Assembly (NCBI GenBank): GCA_903938815.1
Contig: CAJAES010000107.1
Span: 1 to 64,000 of the forward strand
Length of the DNA stretch: 64,000 nt
From: an uncultured beta proteobacterium
Lineage (GTDB): Bacteria; Pseudomonadota; Gammaproteobacteria; Burkholderiales; Burkholderiaceae_C
Direction: 5' to 3'
Part shown: piece after piece, positions 40,980-49,945 of the stretch
How positions within the stretch are numbered: position 1 is the stretch's first letter
Layout: the number at the start of each line of letters is the position of its first letter
Position numbers and translations under genes: made by a program
Notes under the pieces: generated by a model
What the model saw: only the letters and a program-made list of their open reading frames with translations
The model's database searches: none
What the model was told of the DNA's origin: nothing

Positions 40980-41699
40980 ATGGAATCTTCGTCGTCCCTC
41001 ACCGCGCTGATCACGCGCTCGCGCGAAGCCACGGGTGTCGAGCAGGCCAGCATTCCCTGGCTTCAGGCGCTGGCCCCGGCCGAGCGCGCGCGTGCGCTGG
41101 CCGACCTGCGCGTGGTGCGCACCGAGCCGGGTGAACTGATCTGCCGGGTCGGGCGGCCGGCCACGTTCTGGCTCGGGCTGGTGGATGGCCTGCTGAAGAT
41201 GAGCAACGACAGCGCGCACGGCCTGCCGATGACCTTCACCGGCGTGCCACCCGGCGGCTGGTTCGGGGAGGGCACGGTGCTCAAGCACGAGGTCTACCGA
41301 TACAACATCCAGGCCCTGCGCAGCAGCCTCGTCGCCGGCATCACGGTGCAGACCTTCGACTGGCTGCTCGACCACAGCATCGGCTTCAACCGCTTCGTGA
41401 TGAACCAGCTCAACGAACGGCTGGGGCAGTTCATCGCCGCGCGCGAGATCGACCGCATGACGCACCCCGACGAGCGCGTGGCGCGCAACCTGGCTGCGCT
41501 CTTCCACCCGGTGCTCTACCCCGGCGTGGGCACCCTGCTGCGCATCACGCAGCAGGAGCTCGGCTACCTGGTGGGCCTGTCGCGCCAGCGGGTGAACGAG
41601 GCCTTGCGCGTGCTGCAGGCCGCCGGCGTCATCCGCATCGAGTACGGCGGCGTGCGCGTGCTCGACCTCAACGGCCTACGGGCCTACCGGGCCGACTGA
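40980..41699 (+). CDS. Crp/Fnr family transcriptional regulator
   Basis: This 239-residue protein has an N-terminal cyclic-nucleotide-binding-like beta-roll (ELICRVGRPATFWLGLVDGLLK, GGWFGEGTVL), a dimerisation helix, and a C-terminal winged helix-turn-helix with the motif ITQQELGYLVGLSRQRVNEA. No cysteine cluster for an iron-sulfur centre is seen, so it is not FNR proper. The ATG at 40980 is favoured by the domain start although its ribosome binding site is weak. It probably controls the divergent ligase/Liv operon. Its last 16 bases overlap the opposite PEP-CTERM gene. Confidence 0.9.
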   Translation: MESSSSLTALITRSREATGVEQASIPWLQALAPAERARALADLRVVRTEPGELICRVGRPATFWLGLVDGLLKMSNDSAHGLPMTFTGVPPGGWFGEGTVLKHEVYRYNIQALRSSLVAGITVQTFDWLLDHSIGFNRFVMNQLNERLGQFIAAREIDRMTHPDERVARNLAALFHPVLYPGVGTLLRITQQELGYLVGLSRQRVNEALRVLQAAGVIRIEYGGVRVLDLNGLRAYRAD

Positions 41700-42316
41700 G
41701 CCGACTGAGCCGACCGGGCGCGCCGACGCAGCACGCCGGCCAGCCCCGCCAGCATCAGCAGCGCGGATGCGGGCTCCGGCACCGGGCTGACCTGCAGGCC
41801 CGAGACGCTCAGTGTCGAGACGCCCAGGTAATCCGCGGTGTCCACGATGCCGAGCGCCAGAGAGACCGTGCCCGCGCTCGCGAAGGTGTGGCTGAAGGTG
41901 TTCAGCGGCCCGCCCGGCTGGCTGCGCGTGGCCAGCGTGAACAGCTGGCCGCCGAGCACCGCGAAGGCGTGGTCCTCGAAGTCGGCGTCCAGCGTGTCGA
42001 AGCGCCAGTTGAAGCTCAACGTGTCGCCGGCCGCGACGGTGAAACTCCGAAGGGCGACGCTGCCCTCGGTGCCGGCTTCGGACGGCAGGTCCAGCGCATA
42101 GGGCATCAGGCCGGCGGCGGCCTCGACGGCGCTGATGTCGACGGCAGGTCTGCCGGACAGGTTGAAGGGCGTGTCGGGGTCGCCGACCGCCCACCAGGCC
42201 GTCGTCAGCGACAGCGAGTCGTTCACGGCGAGGGCATCGCCGGTGAAGTTCCAGCCGGCTTGTGCACCGAGGGTGGCCAGCGTCAGGCCGCCGGCGGCCA
42301 GGAGTTGCTTGAGCAT
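41684..42316 (-). CDS. PEP-CTERM sorting domain protein
   Basis: This 210-residue exported protein has an N-terminal signal (MLKQLLAAGGLTLATLGAQA), a beta-rich middle with a NFTGDALAVNDSLSLTTAWW stretch, and a C-terminal sorting tag. The tag is VPEPASALLMLAGLAGVLRRRARS, split here by function: the PEP motif, a membrane helix and an arginine cluster. PEP-CTERM proteins are processed by exosortase and linked with exopolysaccharide. The exosortase gene is not in this window. It lies 13 bases after the nuclease gene. Confidence 0.88.
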   Translation of the reverse strand: MLKQLLAAGGLTLATLGAQAGWNFTGDALAVNDSLSLTTAWWAVGDPDTPFNLSGRPAVDISAVEAAAGLMPYALDLPSEAGTEGSVALRSFTVAAGDTLSFNWRFDTLDADFEDHAFAVLGGQLFTLATRSQPGGPLNTFSHTFASAGTVSLALGIVDTADYLGVSTLSVSGLQVSPVPEPASALLMLAGLAGVLRRRARSAQSAQSAR

Positions 42317-42329
42317 CGCGTCGTTCCTT

Positions 42330-44588
42330 TCAGCGCACCAGCAGGTCGCGGGTGCCGTTCATCTGGCCGGGGCCGACGCCGCGCAGCGTCAGCAGGGCGC
42401 GAAACACCGCGCCGCCAGCGACGCCGTCGGTGCCCACCTGCAGGCTGGTGCCGCCGGCCACGGGCACGAAGCGCACCCAGCCTTCCGCGACGGCGTCGGT
42501 GCCGGAGTAGCCGGCCGCGGCCAGCAGGGCGCGCAGGTCGATGAGGTCGGTGCCCGGCGTGAAGTCGGTCAGCACGTCGCCGGCATCGCGCATCGACGCG
42601 TAGGCGAAGAGGTCCGTTCCAGCGCCGCCCGTCAGGCGGTCCGCCCCGCCGCCGCCCACGAGGATGTCGTCGCCCGGTGTTCCGGTCAGCACATCTCGCG
42701 CGGCGGTGCCGGAGATCGTCCTGAACACGCTCAGGCCCACGAGCACGGGGTCGTGATCCGAGGCGCGGAAGGGGTCGGCCGTGTACGGGTCCGCCGGGCA
42801 TGGAGCGCCGGAGCAGGTGCGCGGCGCCTTGAACTCCTGGTTGTAGTCGCGCAGCGAGGATTCGTCGGCGTTGATGGCCCAGGTACGGGCCGAGACCACT
42901 CGGGCCGACAGGCTCGCGCTGGTGATCGCGTGGTCCAGGCGTCCGGAAGCGCCGTCGAAGACGTAGGAGTAGCCGAAGGCATTGAAGCGGCCGAGCTGGT
43001 CGACGTAGCCGGCGCTCGTCAGATCATGCACCGGGTCTTCCTGGCCGTAGGCGTTCAGGTCGCCGGTGATCAGCACATCGTTGCTGCCGCTGGCCGACTG
43101 CACCTGCGCCACGAAGCTGCGCAGTGCCTGGGCCTGTGCCAGCCGTGTCGCGTTGTAGCAGCCCTGGCCGTCGCCCTGGTCCAGGTCGGCGCCGACGGCG
43201 TCGCCGCAGCCCTTGGACTTGAAGTGGTTGACGACGACGCTGAACTTCTCGCCGTTCGCGGCACTGAAGGTCTGGGCCAGAGGAGGGCGGCTGTGCACCG
43301 GTGCTGAGTCGCTGGTGGCTGCGCCCGCGAGCGACAGCCGTGCCGGCTTGTAGAGCAGCGCGACGCGGATGGCATCGGTGCCGGCGCCGCTGCCAGCGGG
43401 GCCTGGCACGACGGCGTAGGTGCCGGCACCGACCCGCGCGTTCAGGCCGTTCACCAGATTCTGGGCTGCCGTGGCGCCATTGTTCTGGATCTCCATGAGG
43501 CCCACCGCATCGGCGTCGATGGCCGCCAGCGCCTCGACGATCTTGGCGCGCTGGCGCTCGAACTCCGCGAGGTTGTTCGCGCCCCGGCAGAGGCTGGCCG
43601 AAGGCGTGCTGCCGCCCTGGGTGCAGACCTGCCCGGTCTGCCCGTCGGCGGTGCGGCCGTCGGTGAAGGTGGTGAAGTAGTTCAGCACGTTGAACGCGGC
43701 CAGCTTCACGTTGCCGCCGACCGCGGGCGGCGCGGCGGGCCTCGGGTTGGCGGCAGTGAACACTGGCGCGGAGGTCGGGTGAAGGCGATAGGCCACGATG
43801 CCGGTCGCGCTGTTGGTGGCGAGGCCGAAATCCAGCACGCCCGTGAGCGCCGCCACGGTGTCGCCCGCACGGGCCACGCCGTTGGCGCCCAGGTAGGGCG
43901 TGGGGCTCGGGTTCTGCAGGCTGCTGCCGTCGTCGAGCAGCAGCGTGGCGCGGGCGTTCTCGCTGGCCAGCGCACGCGCGGCGTCGGAGTTCGGCCGGTG
44001 GCGATTGGTCGGGATCTCCCGGCGGCCACCGGCGGCCACCGTCAGCTGGCCGTAGCGGCCCTGGAAGAAGTTCTGCTGCACGGTCAGCGGCACGGTCAGC
44101 GTGACCAGCATGCCTTCGTAGCGCTCGAGCCCGTCGAGCGCCGGCACCGGCAGCGTCACCAGGGTCGGCGCGACCGTGCCCGTGCCCAGGACCGTCAGGC
44201 CGCTGATGCCCGTCAGCTCCGTCAACGGCCGCGCTTCGGCGGCCGGGTTGGCGGTGCTGGTCGAGACATCGAACTCCGTCACCGTGCCCGTCAGCTGCAC
44301 GAGTTGGCCGACGGTCACGGTGGGGGCGCTGCTCGTGAACACGAAGATGCCGTCGGAGGTGGCCGGATTGCCGTCGCCAGTGGGGTCCTGCAGGAAGAAG
44401 CCGTTGTTCAGCAGCCGGGTCACGACGCCGGAGGTGGTCACGGTCTGGCCGGCCAGCGGACTGACAACGCCGCTGCCCTGGATGTCGTAGATCGGCGCCG
44501 TGGCGGCCTGCGCGGCCAGGGGAATGGTGGCCAGCGCGGCCAGGCCCGCGACGATGAGGGGGTGCACGCGACGCATGGCGGGGCTCAC
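42330..44588 (-). CDS. Secreted ExeM/NucH-type extracellular endonuclease
   Basis: This 752-residue protein has a signal peptide (MRRVHPLIVAGLAALATIPL), an OB-fold-like N-terminal domain (GSGVVSPLAGQTVTTSGVVT), and an endonuclease/exonuclease/phosphatase domain. The catalytic motifs of that domain are FNVLNYF, LMEIQNNG, NHFKSKG, TGDLNAY and ASDHDPVL. A C-terminal RTX-like stretch (GTPGDDILVGGGGADRLTGG) ends in a serralysin-type DFTPGTDLIDL region. ExeM-like enzymes degrade extracellular DNA. The start is GTG, overlapping the upstream PEP-CTERM stop; an ATG four codons later gives a better signal peptide. Confidence 0.88.
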   Translation of the reverse strand: MSPAMRRVHPLIVAGLAALATIPLAAQAATAPIYDIQGSGVVSPLAGQTVTTSGVVTRLLNNGFFLQDPTGDGNPATSDGIFVFTSSAPTVTVGQLVQLTGTVTEFDVSTSTANPAAEARPLTELTGISGLTVLGTGTVAPTLVTLPVPALDGLERYEGMLVTLTVPLTVQQNFFQGRYGQLTVAAGGRREIPTNRHRPNSDAARALASENARATLLLDDGSSLQNPSPTPYLGANGVARAGDTVAALTGVLDFGLATNSATGIVAYRLHPTSAPVFTAANPRPAAPPAVGGNVKLAAFNVLNYFTTFTDGRTADGQTGQVCTQGGSTPSASLCRGANNLAEFERQRAKIVEALAAIDADAVGLMEIQNNGATAAQNLVNGLNARVGAGTYAVVPGPAGSGAGTDAIRVALLYKPARLSLAGAATSDSAPVHSRPPLAQTFSAANGEKFSVVVNHFKSKGCGDAVGADLDQGDGQGCYNATRLAQAQALRSFVAQVQSASGSNDVLITGDLNAYGQEDPVHDLTSAGYVDQLGRFNAFGYSYVFDGASGRLDHAITSASLSARVVSARTWAINADESSLRDYNQEFKAPRTCSGAPCPADPYTADPFRASDHDPVLVGLSVFRTISGTAARDVLTGTPGDDILVGGGGADRLTGGAGTDLFAYASMRDAGDVLTDFTPGTDLIDLRALLAAAGYSGTDAVAEGWVRFVPVAGGTSLQVGTDGVAGGAVFRALLTLRGVGPGQMNGTRDLLVR

Positions 44589-45316
44589 GCGCGGCGACGC
44601 ACGACGGTGCCGATGACGCCCAGGCCCGCCAGCAGCAGGGCCATGGCGCCGGGCTCGGGCACCGGCGCGATCGCCGTACCCGAGAGAGTGACCATGTCCA
44701 TGCGCCAGGTGCCCGAGGTGCCGTAGCTGCTGCCGACACCCGTGGCCGCATATTGGCCGGTGGTCGGGGCAAAGGCGGAAACCACCCGGAACGCGAACGA
44801 TGCGTTGTCCGACGCGCCCGCCACGGCGCTCAGGTCCACGGTGCGGCCGGTGTACCAGCGGTCGCCGCCGGCGTCGGCGTCGAACAGCGCGAAGTCCGAG
44901 AAGCTGATGCCGTCCAGCGAGATCTGCAGCAGCTCATGCCGCGCCGAGGTGTTGCTGTGGCGCAGGTCGAAGCTGATGACGAGGTTCTCGAAGCCGGCGG
45001 TGCTGACGGCGAACTGCGCGCCGCGGGTGCCGCTGCCCGTGCCCTGGGCCGCGAAGGTCGTCAGGTTCCAGCCGCTGTCGTCGCCGCTCGCCGGGTCGCT
45101 GGAGCCGCCGCTGGCGTCGCCCGAGGCGAAGCTCGCCGTCGCGCCGCCCACCAGGCTGGCCGTGCCGCTGCCGATGGCGGCCGCCGTGGTGCCCGTTCCG
45201 GTGGCGCCATCGGCCGGCAGCGAATTGAAGTTCCATTGCGTGACCACCTCGGCGGCAGTCGACGGCAGGTGAATGAAGGCGGCGGCAGCGGCGGCGGCCA
45301 GAGCGTGCTTGTACAT
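44585..45316 (-). CDS. PEP-CTERM sorting domain protein coupled to the nuclease
   Basis: This 243-residue exported protein has a signal peptide (MYKHALAAAAAAAFIHLPST), a Ser/Gly/Ala-rich beta-sandwich region (FDLRHSNTSARHELLQISLD), and a C-terminal VPEPGAMALLLAGLGVIG plus RRR tag. It starts after GAGGAGTCCCGCC. Its stop overlaps the nuclease GTG, so the surface protein and the nuclease are translated together, which implies a common role at the cell surface or in the matrix. Confidence 0.88.
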   Translation of the reverse strand: MYKHALAAAAAAAFIHLPSTAAEVVTQWNFNSLPADGATGTGTTAAAIGSGTASLVGGATASFASGDASGGSSDPASGDDSGWNLTTFAAQGTGSGTRGAQFAVSTAGFENLVISFDLRHSNTSARHELLQISLDGISFSDFALFDADAGGDRWYTGRTVDLSAVAGASDNASFAFRVVSAFAPTTGQYAATGVGSSYGTSGTWRMDMVTLSGTAIAPVPEPGAMALLLAGLGVIGTVVRRRA

Positions 45317-45340
45317 GGCGGGACTCCTCGGGTGGTCGGC

Positions 45341-45358
45341 ATCCCGGTGTTCCGGGAT
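45341..45358. promoter_or_regulatory. Perfect inverted repeat upstream of the PEP-CTERM/nuclease operon
   Basis: ATCCCGG and CCGGGAT (45341-45347 and 45352-45358) are separated by TGTT, about 25 bases before the start codon. It could be an operator or a leader hairpin; no T-run follows. Confidence 0.45.
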
Positions 45359-45438
45359 CTGGGCTCGACCGTAGTCAGGCCTCGTGAATGCCCCGTGACG
45401 GCCCGCCCGTCCACGGCCCACGAACGTGGGGGGTGGCC

Positions 45439-46335
45439 TCAGCCGCCGTTCGACACCCCGGCCGCGACATGCCCCGCCGGCACATGCCCGGCGGCGCTCT
45501 CGACGTGCCCGGTCTGGTCGTCGAAGAAGAAGTCGGGCTCGAACTCCCGCAGGAAGGCGCCCTTCGGCAGGCCCCCGAGGAACATCGCCTCGTCGATCTC
45601 GATGTGCCAGTCCATCAGCGTGCGGATCGCGCGTTCGTGTGCCGGCGCGCTGCGCGCCGTGACGAGCGCCGTGCGCAGGCGCATCGCCTCGCCGGGCTCG
45701 CGCTGCAGGCGCTGCAGGGCTTCCAGCAGCGGCTTGAACGGGCCGGCCGCCAGCGGCGTGGCGGCGCGTTCGCGCTCGTGGTGCTGGAAGGCGTCCAGCC
45801 CCTGGTGCTGGTAGACGCGCTCGGCCTCGTCCGAGAACAGCACCGCATCGCCGTCGAAGGCGATCCGCACTTCGTTCGGGTTCGCGTCGGAGGCGTGCGC
45901 TGCGTGGACGGCCACGCGCGCGGCGGGAACCCCGGCCGCGAGCGCCGAACGCACATCGGCCTCGTTGGCCGAGAGGAACAGGTTGGCCGCCAGCGGCTTC
46001 AGGTAGCGCCAGGGGCTCTGCCCGCGCGTGAAGACGCCGCGCTGGATGGGCAGCCCGAAGTGCTGCGCCGAGCGGAACACGCGCATGCCCGAGACCGGGT
46101 CGTTGCGCGACAGGATCACCACCTCCACCCGCGCGACGGCGTCGTTGAACGCGAGCAGCTTGCGCACAAGCGAGAAGGCCACACCCGGGCGGGCAGGCTG
46201 CTCGAGTCGCGCCAGCTGCAGCTGCATGTAGGCGTGATCGTCCGAGGACTCGAAGAGCCGGTTCTCTTCCTCGAAATCGAACAGCGCGCGCGAGGAGATC
46301 GCGACGACGAGACGGCCATCCAGGGTGCTGGGCAT
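45439..46335 (-). CDS. 5'-nucleotidase
   Basis: This 298-residue protein belongs to the cytosolic 5'-nucleotidase (NT5C1-like) family found in bacteria and resembles a HAD-type phosphatase. The conserved DGRLVVAISSRALFDFEEEN and the later RIAFDGDAVLFSDEAERV segment carry aspartates of the HAD active site. It would dephosphorylate nucleoside 5'-monophosphates. The ATG at 46335 is favoured because the family aligns from MPSTLDGR; there is no ribosome binding site, and a TATGAT -10 lies 7 bases upstream, which could make the message leaderless. Confidence 0.83.
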   Translation of the reverse strand: MPSTLDGRLVVAISSRALFDFEEENRLFESSDDHAYMQLQLARLEQPARPGVAFSLVRKLLAFNDAVARVEVVILSRNDPVSGMRVFRSAQHFGLPIQRGVFTRGQSPWRYLKPLAANLFLSANEADVRSALAAGVPAARVAVHAAHASDANPNEVRIAFDGDAVLFSDEAERVYQHQGLDAFQHHERERAATPLAAGPFKPLLEALQRLQREPGEAMRLRTALVTARSAPAHERAIRTLMDWHIEIDEAMFLGGLPKGAFLREFEPDFFFDDQTGHVESAAGHVPAGHVAAGVSNGG

Positions 46336-46366
46336 GCCCGCATCATAGGCAAGGCACAATGTTCCG

Positions 46367-46903
46367 ATGGACCGACGTTGTCTTCTCGTTCTCGCGGCAC
46401 TGGCCGCCTCGGGTGCGCTTGCCCAAGGCACCCGGTCCCCGCCCTTTCGTGAGCTCAAGTGGGAAGAGCTGGTCCCGAAGGACTGGGACCCGATGAAGGA
46501 GTTCAAGGGCCAGGACATGGGGGTCGGCCTGTCCGACACCGACCCGCGCGCCCAGGCCATGCTCAAGCGCCTGCGCGAGATCTGGGACAGCGCCCCGACG
46601 GTGCCCGGCCTCGACGGAGTGCAGGTGCGAGTGCCCGGTTTCGTGGTGCCGCTCGACGAGGCCGCAGAGGGCCTTCGGACCTTCCTGCTGGTGCCCTATT
46701 TCGGCGCCTGCATCCACACCCCGCCGCCGCCGTCCAACCAGATCATCCACGTGGTCATGCGCTCGCCTGCGAAGGTGCGCACGATGGATCCGGTCTGGGT
46801 TCGGGGCACGCTGAAGACTGAGCGCCAGAACTCCGCCATGGGCGCCAGCGGCTACCGCATCGACGCCGTGGGTGTGGACCCGTACGTCGAGAAGGCCCGG
46901 TGA
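46367..46903 (+). CDS. Exported DUF3299 protein
   Basis: This 178-residue protein has a signal peptide (LLVLAALAASGALAQG) and a DUF3299 domain with VPLDEAAEGLRTFLLVPYFG, CIHTPPPPSNQIIHV and a final YRIDAVGVDPY. DUF3299 proteins are predicted to be periplasmic, and the role is unknown. The 31-base divergent gap holds CACAAT (46355-46360), 7 bases ahead of the ATG, so transcription may begin at the start codon. Its stop overlaps the AI-2E gene GTG. Confidence 0.8.
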   Translation: MDRRCLLVLAALAASGALAQGTRSPPFRELKWEELVPKDWDPMKEFKGQDMGVGLSDTDPRAQAMLKRLREIWDSAPTVPGLDGVQVRVPGFVVPLDEAAEGLRTFLLVPYFGACIHTPPPPSNQIIHVVMRSPAKVRTMDPVWVRGTLKTERQNSAMGASGYRIDAVGVDPYVEKAR

Positions 46904-48024
46904 GCGACCCTCAGCCCGCAAGCGGCCGCCTGGCGCTGGCCCAGACCACGCTGGGCGTGCTGGCCCTGACGGCGCTGATCGTCGCGTCGCTCTGGGTGTT
47001 GCGTCCCTTCATCGGCCCGGCCATCTGGGCCGCGATGGTGGTGGTGGCCACCTGGGGCCCGATGCTGCGCCTGCAGCGCTGGGCCGGTGGCCGCCGCGGC
47101 ATCGCCACCACGGTGATGACGCTCGTGCTGCTGCTGCTCTTCGTGGTGCCGCTGGTGATGGCCATCGTCACCATCGTCGGCAATGCCGACCGCATCGTCG
47201 ATGCCGCCAAGGCCGTGGCCGCGTTCCGCATGGCCGAGCCGCCGCCCTGGCTGGCCAACGTGCCGATGGTGGGCGCCTGGCTCGTGGACCTGTGGGGCCA
47301 GGCCGAGGCGGCAGGCGTCGACGGGTTGTTCGAGCGCTTGGCGCCCTATGCCGGCAACCTGACCCGCTGGTTCGTCAGCGAGGTCGGCAGCCTCGGGTTC
47401 CTGATCGTGCAGTTCCTGCTCACCGTCGGCCTGGCCGCCGTGATGTACCAGCAGGGCGAGGCCTGGGCGCACACCGCGCTGCGCGTCGGCGAGCGCCTGG
47501 GCGGTACGCGCGGTCGGCACCTGGTCGAACTGGCCGGCGGCGCCATCCGGGGCGTGGCGCTGGGCGTGGGGGTCACGGCGCTGGTGCAGTCGGTGCTGGG
47601 CGGGTTGGCGCTCGCCATTGCGGGCGTCCCGTTCGCGGGCTTGCTGACGGCCGTGATGCTGATGCTCAGCCTGGCCCAGATCGGGCCGCTGCCGGTGCTG
47701 CTGGCGGCCGTGGGCTGGCTCTTCTGGCAGGGCGACACGACCTGGGCCGTGGTGCTTCTCGTGGCTTCCACCGTCGTCGGCACGATCGACAACTTCATCC
47801 GCCCGGTGCTCATCCGGTACGGCGCGGACCTGCCGCTGCTGCTGATTCTGGCCGGCGTCATCGGCGGCCTCTTCGCCTTCGGGCTGGTCGGCATCTTCGT
47901 CGGCCCGGTGGTGCTGGCAGTGGGCTGGACGCTGATGGCCGCGTGGATCGAGGAAGAGCACGTCGAGGTGGTCGTGGCCGTGGCCCTGACCGAGGAGACT
48001 GCACCGGTGGACCCGCCGGCATGA
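46900..48024 (+). CDS. AI-2E family transporter
   Basis: This 374-residue inner-membrane protein is a TqsA/YdiK-like AI-2E family permease with about eight hydrophobic segments; the C-terminal half holds GLLTAVMLMLSLAQIGPLPV and FIRPVLIRYGADLP, typical of the family. Some members export autoinducer-2 or act as sodium-proton antiporters; no substrate is implied here. It starts GTG in a GTGA overlap and ends in an ATGA overlap with the MFS gene. Confidence 0.9.
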   Translation: MSDPQPASGRLALAQTTLGVLALTALIVASLWVLRPFIGPAIWAAMVVVATWGPMLRLQRWAGGRRGIATTVMTLVLLLLFVVPLVMAIVTIVGNADRIVDAAKAVAAFRMAEPPPWLANVPMVGAWLVDLWGQAEAAGVDGLFERLAPYAGNLTRWFVSEVGSLGFLIVQFLLTVGLAAVMYQQGEAWAHTALRVGERLGGTRGRHLVELAGGAIRGVALGVGVTALVQSVLGGLALAIAGVPFAGLLTAVMLMLSLAQIGPLPVLLAAVGWLFWQGDTTWAVVLLVASTVVGTIDNFIRPVLIRYGADLPLLLILAGVIGGLFAFGLVGIFVGPVVLAVGWTLMAAWIEEEHVEVVVAVALTEETAPVDPPA

Positions 48025-49205
48025 CCGCGTCGCGCGCCACGCTGGGCACCGCACTGGTGCTGGCGCTGGGCGCGGCGGTCTCGCTGGGGCTGGCGCGCTT
48101 CTCGTACGCGCTGCTGCTGCCGCCCATGCGCGCCGACCTGGGCTGGAACTACGCCACCGCCGGGGCGATGAACACCGCCAACGCCGCGGGCTACCTGGCG
48201 GGTGCGCTGGCCATGCCCTGGCTGCTGCGCCGCGCCGGGCCGCGCGCGGCGCTGGTGGGAGGCAGCCTGATCACCACGCTGCTGCTGGCCCTGCACGGGC
48301 TGACCCGCGCCGACGCCGTGCTCTATGCCCTGCGCTTTGCCAGCGGCGCCGCCAGCGCCGCCATCTTCGTGTCCGGCGGCCTGATGGCGGCCCAGTTGGC
48401 CGCACGCGTGCCCTCTGGCGGCTGGCCCTCGCCTTCGCTGGTGGTCGGGCTGTACTACGGCGGCACGGGTCTGGGCATCGTGGCCTGCGCGCTGCTGCTG
48501 CCGGGTGTCATCGCTTCGGGCTGGGCGCCCGCCTGGTGGGCGCTCGCCGCGCTGGCCGCGCTGGCGACCGCCTTGCTCGCGTGGCGTGCTCGGGTGCCCG
48601 CCCCGCCCGCCGCAGCGGCAGGTACCGCCAGCGCGCCCCTGCGGCCGCTCGCCTTCGGCCTGGCGGGCTATTTCATGTTCGGTCTGGGCTACATCGGCTA
48701 CATGACCTTCGTGATCACGCTGCTGCGCGAGCAGCAGCTGAGCGTCGCGGTTGTCACGGGCTTCTATGCGCTGCTCGGGCTGGCCGTGATGGCTTCTCCG
48801 TGGCTCTGGGCCGGCCTGCTGCAGCGGCACCGCGGCGGGCGGCCCATGGCCCTGCTCAATGGCCTGCTGGCCGTGGCCACGGTCCTGCCGGTGCTGGCCC
48901 CCTGGCCGTGGCTGGCGCTGGTTTCCGGGGCCCTGTTCGGCGCCGTGTTCCTGTCGGTCGTGGGTTCGACGACCGCGCTGGTGCGCCACAACCTGCCGCC
49001 CGCAGCGTGGCCGGCCGGCATCAGCGCATTCACGGTGGTGTTCGCCGCCGGGCAGATCGTGGGCCCGGTGCTGGTGGGTGCGCTGGCCGACGGCGCCGGC
49101 GGGCTGGCGCGCGGCTTTCTCGTATCGGCGGCGCTGCTGGCGCTGGGCGCCGCGCTGGCATCACGACAGCAGGCCGTCCCACAGCAGCTTCAGGCCCGTC
49201 AGTAG
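48021..49205 (+). CDS. YbfB/YjiJ family MFS transporter
   Basis: This 394-residue protein has twelve predicted transmembrane helices and the N-terminal LGLARFSYALLLPPMRADLGWN motif of the YbfB/YjiJ MFS group. The substrate is unknown. It is the third gene in a tightly coupled operon after DUF3299 and AI-2E, and its last 45 bases overlap the convergent TauE gene. Confidence 0.88.
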   Translation: MTASRATLGTALVLALGAAVSLGLARFSYALLLPPMRADLGWNYATAGAMNTANAAGYLAGALAMPWLLRRAGPRAALVGGSLITTLLLALHGLTRADAVLYALRFASGAASAAIFVSGGLMAAQLAARVPSGGWPSPSLVVGLYYGGTGLGIVACALLLPGVIASGWAPAWWALAALAALATALLAWRARVPAPPAAAAGTASAPLRPLAFGLAGYFMFGLGYIGYMTFVITLLREQQLSVAVVTGFYALLGLAVMASPWLWAGLLQRHRGGRPMALLNGLLAVATVLPVLAPWPWLALVSGALFGAVFLSVVGSTTALVRHNLPPAAWPAGISAFTVVFAAGQIVGPVLVGALADGAGGLARGFLVSAALLALGAALASRQQAVPQQLQARQ

Positions 49206-49907
49206 CATGCCCAGTTCGAACAGGCCGTAGAACAGGCGCTGCGGAATGCGGCGCACCAGCTTCACGCCGGCCCACACGCCCAGCGGCGCCAGCGGCGCTA
49301 GCGCCAACGAGGTGGTCATGTTGCGGCTGTCGATCAGGCCGAGCCAGGCGTACGGAATCCACTTCGAGACATTCACGGCCGCGAAGAACACCGACATCGT
49401 GGCCGTGAAGACCACCGGCTTGAGCTTCAGCGGCAGCACGTAGAAGCCGATGGGCGGGCCGCCCGCGTGGGCGACGAAGCTCGTGAAGCCCGAGGTCATG
49501 CCCAGCAGCCAGCCGAGCCAGCGCGGCGGCGGCGGCGCGTCTGCCTTGGCCGGAAAGAAGCGGCGCAGCGCCAGGAAGCCCAGCGTCAGCGCGCCCACCA
49601 TGCCCGCCACCACGGTGGCCGACAGCAGGCCGAAGAGCAGCGTGCCCACGAGCGTGCCCACCAGCCCGGCCGGCAGCAGCAGCCGGATGAGCGCGCGGTC
49701 CCGGTCGCGCCACAGCGCCGCCAGGCCGAAGGCGTCCATGACGGCCAGCAGCGGCAGCATGATGGCCGCCGCCTGCGGCACCGGCACGGCCAGCGCCATC
49801 AGCGGCACGGCCAGCGCACCGAAGCCGGCGCCGAAGCCGCTCTTGGAGAGGCCCATCAACAGCACCGACGGGATGGCGACGGCGTAGAACCAGGGGTCGG
49901 TGATCAA
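49161..49907 (-). CDS. Sulfite exporter TauE/SafE family protein
   Basis: This 248-residue membrane protein has about eight helices and the TauE/SafE pattern, including MGLSKSGFGAGFGALAVPLM and TSGFTSFVAHAGGPPIGFY. Members export sulfite or organosulfonates or act as general anion exporters. The start appears to be TTG at 49907 (TTG ATC ACC); no better in-frame start was found. It is convergent with the MFS gene and divergent from the DUF1841 gene, 38 bases away. Confidence 0.85.
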   Translation of the reverse strand: MITDPWFYAVAIPSVLLMGLSKSGFGAGFGALAVPLMALAVPVPQAAAIMLPLLAVMDAFGLAALWRDRDRALIRLLLPAGLVGTLVGTLLFGLLSATVVAGMVGALTLGFLALRRFFPAKADAPPPPRWLGWLLGMTSGFTSFVAHAGGPPIGFYVLPLKLKPVVFTATMSVFFAAVNVSKWIPYAWLGLIDSRNMTTSLALAPLAPLGVWAGVKLVRRIPQRLFYGLFELGMLLTGLKLLWDGLLS

Positions 49908-49945
49908 GCGGGTGGACCGGTGCGGAAGGACGCCACAATTGTCGG

